Part shown: piece after piece, positions 53,415 to 58,917 of the stretch
Numbering within the stretch: the first letter of the stretch is position 1
How the letters are laid out: each line of letters starts with the position of its first letter
Assembly (NCBI GenBank): GCA_947630705.1
Contig: CANRIK010000011.1
Span: 1 to 58,917, forward strand
Source: an uncultured Clostridia bacterium
GTDB lineage: Bacteria > Bacillota > Clostridia > Christensenellales > Borkfalkiaceae
DNA: 58,917 bases
Direction: 5' to 3'
Notes under the pieces: model-generated
The model's input: the letters and a program-made list of their open reading frames with translations, nothing else
The model's database searches: none
What the model was told of the DNA's origin: nothing
Made by a program: the position numbers and the translations under genes

Positions 53415-53720
53415 GTCGTTGCAGGAGCAGAGCTCCTCTTCGTTACAAAAAACCGCAGAAACGAAAACTGTTTTTTGTAAATTATCTCAATATAAAGGCG
53501 TTGAACGGGACAGACGGACGCATAAGCCCCTTTCAGAGAGAAAAATCCGAGGCTGAAAGATTTTTTACGGGGTGCGGACGGTATTCACCCACGAGCCGAG
53601 CGCATGAAATTTTTAAAGTAATGCTCTCCGCTTCCCTTTGCGTTATAAGGAAATAAGGCGGCGTATGCCGTGAAATCAGGTGGTACCGCGTCAATCGCCC
53701 TGTGTTTGCAGGGCGATTTT
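53415..53720 (+). promoter_or_regulatory. T-box leader controlling pheST
   Basis: This roughly 300-nt leader senses uncharged tRNA-Phe. The T-box sequence AGGTGGTACCGCG lies at 53678-53690, and the AGAGAG/GGCTGAAAG distal stem I signature lies near 53545-53575. A specifier TTC at 53584-53586 matches the Phe codon. The terminator AATCGCCCTG/CAGGGCGATT spans 53693-53718 and ends in TTTATTTT. The variable T-box base U matches discriminator A of the tRNA-Phe in this window. Assignment of the specifier position is by eye. Confidence 0.92.
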
Positions 53721-53748
53721 ATTTTGAGCAAAATATACAGGAGTTTTT

Positions 53749-54777
53749 ATGGAGATTGAATCGGATATCAAAAAAACTGACCAAGACGTTGACGAGGCGT
53801 TGGAGAGCGTAAGTTCTTCAAAACAACTTCAAGACGTTAAAATGAAATTCCTCGGCAAAACGGGCAGAGTTTCGGAATTGATGAAATGTATGCGCGACGT
53901 GGTTGCCGAAAAGAAGCGCGAAGTCGGACAGCTTTTAAACGAATTGCGCGCAAGAACGGAAGCAAAATTCAACGCTCTCAACGAAAAATTGAAGAAAAAA
54001 GAGCTTGAAGAACGTTACGCCGCAGAGACGATAGACGTTACTATGCCCGGCAGAAAGAGCGCAAACGGCGCTTTTCATCCCAACACGCTCATAAAAGACG
54101 AGCTGGTCTCCATTTTTTCCGGCATGGGTTTTGAAGTGTTCGAAGGTCCGGAAATAGAGAACGATTACTATAACTTTACCGCTCTCAACACGCCGGCGGA
54201 CCATCCGGCGAGAGATATGCAGGATACGTTCTATCTCTCCCGAGATCTCCTTTTGAGAACGCAGACCTCGGCAGGACAGATAAGGGTCATGGAAAACAAG
54301 AAGCCGCCCATTAAAATACTTTCTCCCGGGAAAGTTTACAGAAGCGACGACGACGCCACGCACTCCCCTATGTTCTCGCAGATGGAAGGGCTCGTTGTAG
54401 ACAAGGGCATTACGCTGTGCGATTTGAAAGGTATGCTGGACGAGTTTGCCAAAAAAGTATTCGGAAATGATGTTAAAACGAGACTCCGCCCCTCCTACTT
54501 CCCTTTTACCGAACCTTCTGTTGAAGTTGACGTAAGCTGTTTCGAATGCGGCGGCAAAGGCTGCCGGCTCTGCAAGGGCACGGGCTGGATAGAAGTTCTC
54601 GGCGCCGGAATGGTGAACAGACGGGTTCTCGAAGGCTGCGGCGTAGACCCCGACGTGTATACGGGCTTTGCCTTCGGCATGGGCATAGAGAGAATTGCCA
54701 TGCTGAAATACGGCATTAACAATATGAAGCTCCTGTTCGAGGGAGACACAAGATTTTTAAAACAGTTCAAGGATTGA
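53749..54777 (+). CDS. pheS: Phenylalanine-tRNA ligase alpha subunit
   Basis: PheS is the catalytic subunit that charges tRNA-Phe. The 342-residue protein has the N-terminal coiled coil, class II motif 2 ([23 protein letters not shown]), motif 3 ([17 protein letters not shown]), and the cysteine-rich insert [17 protein letters not shown] common in Clostridial PheS. AGGAG precedes the ATG. It is under the T-box at 53415-53720. Confidence 0.98.
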   Translation: MEIESDIKKTDQDVDEALESVSSSKQLQDVKMKFLGKTGRVSELMKCMRDVVAEKKREVGQLLNELRARTEAKFNALNEKLKKKELEERYAAETIDVTMPGRKSANGAFHPNTLIKDELVSIFSGMGFEVFEGPEIENDYYNFTALNTPADHPARDMQDTFYLSRDLLLRTQTSAGQIRVMENKKPPIKILSPGKVYRSDDDATHSPMFSQMEGLVVDKGITLCDLKGMLDEFAKKVFGNDVKTRLRPSYFPFTEPSVEVDVSCFECGGKGCRLCKGTGWIEVLGAGMVNRRVLEGCGVDPDVYTGFAFGMGIERIAMLKYGINNMKLLFEGDTRFLKQFKD

Positions 54778-54785
54778 GGTAAAAT

Positions 54786-57197
54786 ATGAAGGCACCTTTA
54801 AGTTGGCTTAAAGATTACGTAGATATAGACGTTTCGGCAGAACAACTGATGCAAAAGCTGTTTTCGTGCGGATTCGAAGTCGAGGAGCTTATCGAGGTAG
54901 GCAAAGACATTTCGGGCGTAGTTGTCGGCGAAGTGATAGAATGCGAACCCGTGGAAGGCACTCACCTGCACGTCTGCAAAGTGGATTGCGGCGCGCATGG
55001 AATTTTGCAGATCTGCTGCGGCGCAGACAATGTTAAAAAGGGAATTAAAGCCCCCGTCGCTCTTGTGGGTGCGACAGTATATGCGACTGCGAAAGACCAT
55101 GTGACCGTCGAAGGAGTGGTAACGATCAAGAAGGGTAAACTGCGCGGAATAGAAAGCGACGGCATGCTGTGTTCGGGCGTTGAAATAGGCGTAAACGGCG
55201 ACATGTTCGAGGGCGGCGACTACTGCGGACTTCTTCTCCTTCCCCAAAACAGCGAAAACGGCGCGGACATCAAACCTATCGTCGGACTCGACGACTATAT
55301 TTTCGATATAGCCGTGACCGCAAACCGTCCCGATTGTCAATCGGTTTTCGGCATCGCTCGCGAAGTGGCAGCCGTACTCGGAAAAAAAGTCAAAGAACCC
55401 GACTACTCTTACTCCGCCGTCTCCGGCAAATACGAAGATATAAAAATTTCCGATCTCGCTCCCGAAATATGCCCCAGATATATAGGTCACTACGTCAAGG
55501 ACGTAAAGATAGCCCCCTCTCCCATGTGGATAAGAAAGAGGCTGGCGCTGTGCGGTTTGAGGTCGATAAACAATGTCGTCGATATAACGAATTTTGTGTT
55601 GCTTGAAATGGGACAGCCTATGCATGCGTTTGACCTTGCAACTCTCGGCGGACGCGAGATAGTTGTAAGAAGAGCGCGTGAAAACGAAAAAATCGTTACG
55701 CTCGACAACAACGAATTCGGCCTCTGCCCCGAAAATTTAGTTATCTGCGACGGAGAAAAACCCGTTGCTCTTGCCGGCGTCATGGGCGGATTGAACAGCG
55801 AAATAACCGAAAATACAAAAGAAGTGCTTTTTGAAGCGGCAAAATTTGCGCGCGACAGCGTGAGAAAAACGGCTCGCTCTCTGGGACAGCATACAGACAG
55901 CTCCGCGCTCTTCGAAAAAGGCGTAAACGAGTACACTACCGAAAGGGCGATGGCGCGCGCTCTGAATCTCATTCAAAGACTTAACTGCGGCACCGTTACG
56001 GACGTTCACGTGGACGTAAAGACCGAATACTCCAAAACGGAAAGCAAGAAAATGACGGTGAGCGCGAAAAAAATAAACGATCTTTTAGGCATTACCGTTC
56101 CGACAGAAAAAATGGCGGAAATATTGAATAATTTGAGCTTTAAGGTAATCAGAAAGGGCGACGAGCTTGATCTCACCGTACCCGATTGGCGCGAGGACAT
56201 CGATTTGTATCCGGATATCGCCGAAGAAATAATACGTTTGTACGGATATGAGCATATTAACGGAACGTTTATGCCGTCCGCGGCCATAACAAACGGCGGT
56301 TATTCGGCGGAACAGAAAGCCGAAATAAAATTAAAGCGCGCATTGAGCGAAAAAGGCATGTATGAAATCTCGACCTACTCCTTCTATTCGCCCAAGGATT
56401 TTGACATGTTGCACATTCCGGAAGGAGACAATCGCAGAAACGCAATTAAAATTCTGAACCCCATTAGTGAAGAATTGTCGATAATGCGAACCACATTGGC
56501 TCCGTCGGTTATGCAGGTCATAGTAAGAAATTTAAGGCGCGGAAATATGGAGGGCAGAGTTTACGAGCTTGCGAAAATTTATCTGGCGGATAAACTGCCC
56601 ATAGAAACATTCCCCGAAGAAAGAAAAATTCTTGCGCTCGGCATGTGGGGCAAATGCGATTTCTTTGATTTGAAAGGCGTTACGGAGTGCGTTGCGGACG
56701 TTCTCAATACAAAATTCGAGTACGTGCCCACAAAGAAAGATTATCTTCACCCGGGAATTACCGCAACCGTATTATGCGACGGAGTCGAAGTGGGATATCT
56801 CGGAATGGTGTCTCCCGAAATAGCGCAGGAGCTTGCGCTCGAACGTCCGGCATTCATTGCCGAGCTTGACTATGAGGAGCTCAAAAAACACGCAAGAACT
56901 TTCCGCTACTCCCCTCTTCCCAAATTCCCCGTTGAAACGCGCGACCTCGCGCTCGTTTGCGACAAAAAAATAACCTGCGGCGAAATAGAGAAAGCCGTTT
57001 ACGGCGCTTGCAAATATGTAACGGACGTCAGATTATTCGACGTATACGAGGGCGGACAGGTAGGAGAAGGTAAAAAGTCCATGGCGTTTACCGTGACATT
57101 TACCCCAAACGACGAAGAAATCACCTCTCGCATAGACGGATTTGTAAAAAAGATTTTGGGCAATCTTAAATTCAATTTGGGAGTTGAATTGAGATAA
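54786..57197 (+). CDS. pheT: Phenylalanine-tRNA ligase beta subunit
   Basis: PheT completes the alpha2-beta2 enzyme and edits tyrosyl-tRNA-Phe. The 803 residues include an N-terminal tRNA-binding OB domain (GVVVGEVIECEPVEGTHLHVCKVD), the B3/B4 editing region, the B5 domain and a C-terminal anticodon-binding FDX-ACB domain (RYSPLPKFPVETRDLALV). It begins 8 bases after pheS, with GAGG upstream. Full length. Confidence 0.98.
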   Translation: MKAPLSWLKDYVDIDVSAEQLMQKLFSCGFEVEELIEVGKDISGVVVGEVIECEPVEGTHLHVCKVDCGAHGILQICCGADNVKKGIKAPVALVGATVYATAKDHVTVEGVVTIKKGKLRGIESDGMLCSGVEIGVNGDMFEGGDYCGLLLLPQNSENGADIKPIVGLDDYIFDIAVTANRPDCQSVFGIAREVAAVLGKKVKEPDYSYSAVSGKYEDIKISDLAPEICPRYIGHYVKDVKIAPSPMWIRKRLALCGLRSINNVVDITNFVLLEMGQPMHAFDLATLGGREIVVRRARENEKIVTLDNNEFGLCPENLVICDGEKPVALAGVMGGLNSEITENTKEVLFEAAKFARDSVRKTARSLGQHTDSSALFEKGVNEYTTERAMARALNLIQRLNCGTVTDVHVDVKTEYSKTESKKMTVSAKKINDLLGITVPTEKMAEILNNLSFKVIRKGDELDLTVPDWREDIDLYPDIAEEIIRLYGYEHINGTFMPSAAITNGGYSAEQKAEIKLKRALSEKGMYEISTYSFYSPKDFDMLHIPEGDNRRNAIKILNPISEELSIMRTTLAPSVMQVIVRNLRRGNMEGRVYELAKIYLADKLPIETFPEERKILALGMWGKCDFFDLKGVTECVADVLNTKFEYVPTKKDYLHPGITATVLCDGVEVGYLGMVSPEIAQELALERPAFIAELDYEELKKHARTFRYSPLPKFPVETRDLALVCDKKITCGEIEKAVYGACKYVTDVRLFDVYEGGQVGEGKKSMAFTVTFTPNDEEITSRIDGFVKKILGNLKFNLGVELR

Positions 57198-57208
57198 GCC
57201 GATTTTAT

Positions 57209-57246
57209 AAGGGCGGCCGTGCTCAAATGCGCGGCCGCCCTTTTTT
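57209..57246 (+). terminator. Terminator after pheT
   Basis: AAGGGCGGCCG at 57209-57219 pairs with CGGCCGCCCTT at 57232-57242, followed by TTTTTT to 57246. It also lies just past the convergent yunB stop. Confidence 0.9.
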
Positions 57247-57262
57247 CGTTCGTAAAAGTAAT

Positions 57263-57931
57263 TTACGGAACAAGAGCTTCGTCCCCTCCCATCCACGACG
57301 CTTGAAGATAGGTATCCGGAATTTGTCCGGCAATCATACTTTCGCATATGAGCACCTCGGTAGTCGAGGCGAGATTTGTGGATTTTGAGGGCATGATTAT
57401 TGATATATCGGAGACTATTTCAAGATACAGAGAGTGAAGCGTCTGGTTTATTCCGGCTTCTTTGAATTTTGAAACGAAGCGACACTCCACGTTTGATATT
57501 GGGATTATTTTAATGTTTATGGGCTTGCCGAAGCCTGCAAGCGCCTCTATGCCCGTGAGCGCACCTATCGGAACCATAATGCCCTCCGCGCTCATTCTGT
57601 TGAGATTTTCCTGCGAGAGATACGCAGTGTCTCTCGCTATACGGTTTATTTTCAGACTGTCGGTAGTTATCGAAGTGACGTTGCCGTTTTCATCGCGTTG
57701 AATATCTATTAAATCTTCATAGCGCACGGCGTCGTTTAAAGTATAATATATGGCGTCGTTGACCGCTACCGTGGTTATAGAACGTATTGTGGCCTCGCTT
57801 ATTGAAATGAGCACGCGAGTTACGTTTCTCTGGAAATAGACAAGCACGCATACCACGAGCAGACAAATTATAACCACAAGCACTTTAAACCGTCGGAATT
57901 TTGTGTTTTTATGCACTTTTTTACGCGCCAT
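57263..57931 (-). CDS. yunB: Sporulation protein YunB
   Basis: YunB is a sporulation membrane protein of unknown mechanism. The 222-residue protein starts at ATG 57931 (MARKKVHKNTKFRRF), has one helix at about residues 17-37, and a conserved outer domain with NVTRVLISISEATIRSITTVAVNDAIY and the late PIGALTGIEALAGFGKPINIKI. The start codon lies inside a 30-bp palindrome, without a visible SD; earlier in-frame starts are TTG at 57958 and 57976. Next to spoVA genes the sporulation role is consistent. Confidence 0.88.
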   Translation of the reverse strand: MARKKVHKNTKFRRFKVLVVIICLLVVCVLVYFQRNVTRVLISISEATIRSITTVAVNDAIYYTLNDAVRYEDLIDIQRDENGNVTSITTDSLKINRIARDTAYLSQENLNRMSAEGIMVPIGALTGIEALAGFGKPINIKIIPISNVECRFVSKFKEAGINQTLHSLYLEIVSDISIIMPSKSTNLASTTEVLICESMIAGQIPDTYLQASWMGGDEALVP

Positions 57932-57951
57932 ACAATATTGTATGGCGCGTA
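57922..57951. repeat. 30-bp perfect palindrome over the yunB start
   Basis: Bases 57922-57951 equal their own complement (TACGCGCCATACAAT and mirror). The yunB ATG lies within it. No U-tract follows on the minus strand. It could be an operator or an mRNA hairpin. Confidence 0.9.
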
Positions 57952-57972
57952 TATTCAAAACTTGTTTAATTG

Positions 57973-58356
57973 TCAATTACGTTTTGTACGAGACTTGAAA
58001 ATCAAAGCCATAATAAATGCGAATACCACGGCGGCAGTGACTCCTGCCGCAGCCGCGGAGAGTGAACCCGTTATCGCATAGAAAAGTCCCTTCTCCGCTC
58101 CCTTCATGGCTCCATTCGCTAAAAGGTATCCGAATCCCGAAATCGGTACCGTAGCTCCTGCGCCGGCAAACTCCACCAAAGGCTGATAGAGTCCCAAAGC
58201 GGTCAGAACTACGCCGGCCAACATAAAGTAGACAAGTATTTTACCTGCGGTAAGATCGGTAAAATTAATTATTATCTGCGCTATAAGACATATTCCCCCA
58301 CCCACGGCAAAGGCCTTGATATAAGCGAGTAATATTGCTAACATTTCCGCTTCCAT
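57973..58356 (-). CDS. spoVAE: Stage V sporulation protein AE
   Basis: SpoVAE is part of the SpoVA channel that moves dipicolinic acid into the forespore and out on germination. The 127-residue protein has a membrane region with about four helices and the family core AFAVGGGICLIAQI, PISGFGYLLANGAMKGA. It starts 2 bases after the spoVAD stop with GAGG upstream, so the two are coupled. It appears complete. Confidence 0.93.
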   Translation of the reverse strand: MEAEMLAILLAYIKAFAVGGGICLIAQIIINFTDLTAGKILVYFMLAGVVLTALGLYQPLVEFAGAGATVPISGFGYLLANGAMKGAEKGLFYAITGSLSAAAAGVTAAVVFAFIMALIFKSRTKRN

Positions 58357-58358
58357 AA

Positions 58359-58754
58359 TTATACCTCAATCTGAACGGCGTGGCTTATACATGGAATAGA
58401 TTCGCCCTGACCGGAAGATACCGTTGAGAGCAGAGCTCCGGTTGCCGCAAACAGCACTCGCTTATACAGTCCGGCGTCCATTTTTGTAAGCACATAGGAA
58501 TTAAGAACGGTTGCGGAACATCCGGCGCCGCTGCCGCCCTGAAATTCACTCTCTATAACCTTATAGACAATTTCGCCGCAGTCCACGTGTTTCGAAGATA
58601 TATCATATCCCTTTTCCCACGTCAAATCCTTTAAAATACGGCTTCCGAGCGCCCCGAGGTCGCCTGTCAATATCATGTCATAGTCTTCCGGAGACGTGTT
58701 TGTATCCTTAAAATGGCGCAATATGGTATCTGCTGCCGCAGGGGTAAATGTCAA
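58359..58754 (-). pseudogene. spoVAD: 5'-truncated spoVAD (stage V sporulation protein AD)
   Basis: The frame gives 131 residues that match the C-terminal part of SpoVAD, normally near 340: FTPAAADTILRHFKDTN, DYDMILTGDLGALGSRILKDL and a long Gly/Cys-rich GGSGAGCSATVLNSYVLTKM ending. The open frame begins at a TTG (58754), and an in-frame TGA lies 30 bases further upstream. The N-terminal thiolase-like half and spoVAC are missing. The break lies inside the gene at about 58755, where the sequence changes character. A contig error or a rearrangement could both explain it. Confidence 0.85.
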
Positions 58755-58788
58755 TATTACACCATAAATTTCTTTAAAAATTTTTCAT

Positions 58789-58824
58789 GGGGTGGACAAG
58801 TTCGCCCACCCCGTTATTTTTTCG
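58789..58824 (+). terminator. Terminator in the unrelated right flank
   Basis: GGGGTGG at 58789-58795 pairs with CCACCCC at 58806-58812 around a 10-base loop, followed by GTTATTTTTT. In this window there is no plus-strand gene for it to terminate. Confidence 0.7.
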
Positions 58825-58877
58825 TCTTTTTATTCCCCTAAAATAACTATCAATTATTTGAAGGAATTAAAGATAAT

Positions 58878-58917
58878 ATGAAAATTTCAATTATAATAAC
58901 CTTTTATAAAAATTTCA
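58878..58917 (+). CDS. N-terminus of a family 2 glycosyltransferase (3' partial)
   Basis: Only 13 codons are inside the window: MKISIIITFYKNF. This matches the first strand of GT2 enzymes (usually SIIIPFYN), which use nucleotide sugars. AAGGA lies 12 bases before the ATG. The call rests on a very short sequence, so it is tentative. Confidence 0.5.
   Translation, partial: MKISIIITFYKNF

Overview
The window reads as chromosomal DNA from a spore-forming, anaerobic, moderately low-GC Firmicute of the class Clostridia. This is inferred from sporulation genes (spoIIAA-spoIIAB-sigF, yunB, spoVAE and part of spoVAD), a SCIFF ranthipeptide and its maturase beside yajC/secD/secF, a T-box leader before pheST, a long Alu-type SRP RNA, two-subunit class I fumarase and several radical SAM enzymes. 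Gene order and content resemble uncultured gut Clostridia, but no species can be named from the sequence alone. Most genes look intact and tightly packed, with strong SD sequences, ATGA-type overlaps and hairpin terminators.

Layout. 1-1500: the tail of an unknown gene, a flavodoxin/ferredoxin fusion (EFR1 type) and a four-helix membrane protein, more AT-rich than the rest. 1753-10000 (minus): uvrB-uvrA, an unknown beta-propeller-like protein, rpsO-pnp. 10408-26860 (minus): a long housekeeping run of ruvC-ruvA-ruvB-queA, tgt, yajC, a TIGR04086-like membrane protein, SCIFF peptide and maturase, secD-secF, and recJ-rel-MBL hydrolase-hemZ. A 155-bp tandem repeat lies between queA and tgt. 26965-31160: argH (plus), an aminotransferase and the spoIIA operon (minus). 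31363-31890: five tRNA genes (CAU, Asp, Phe, Thr, Tyr).

32100-35005 is the accessory part. It holds a SLOG-like protein and a small partner, two diverged copies of a ~161-bp element that look like a structured RNA, an unknown two-helix membrane protein, a YjzC-like peptide, and an Hsp20 gene with a folded leader. 35097-37200 encodes a two-component system. 37532-39510 is the radical SAM/UDG-like DNA-modification pair behind a strong promoter and a hairpin leader. 39569-43935 contains an Mrp ATPase, SRP RNA, uppP and a PrsA-like lipoprotein. 44016-51769 (minus) contains mfd, pth, prs, tadA, an M14 peptidase, rlmH and a CPBP protease. 51867-57197 (plus) contains the fumarase subunits, T-box and pheST. 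57263-58754 (minus) contains yunB, spoVAE and a 5'-truncated spoVAD. The last 160 bases look like a different locus: a terminator, then the first codons of a family 2 glycosyltransferase.

Functional themes are DNA repair (UvrAB, RuvABC, RecJ, Mfd, the radical SAM/UDG pair), protein export (YajC, SecDF, PrsA-like foldase, SRP RNA), RNA modification and translation (Tgt, QueA, TadA, RlmH, Pth, PheST, tRNAs) and sporulation. The most interesting unexplained signals are the duplicated RNA-like element beside the SLOG gene, the spoVAD break with foreign-looking flank, the palindrome covering the yunB start codon, the queA-tail tandem repeat and the Hsp20 leader. Promoters, terminators and folds were found by eye and none was computed.
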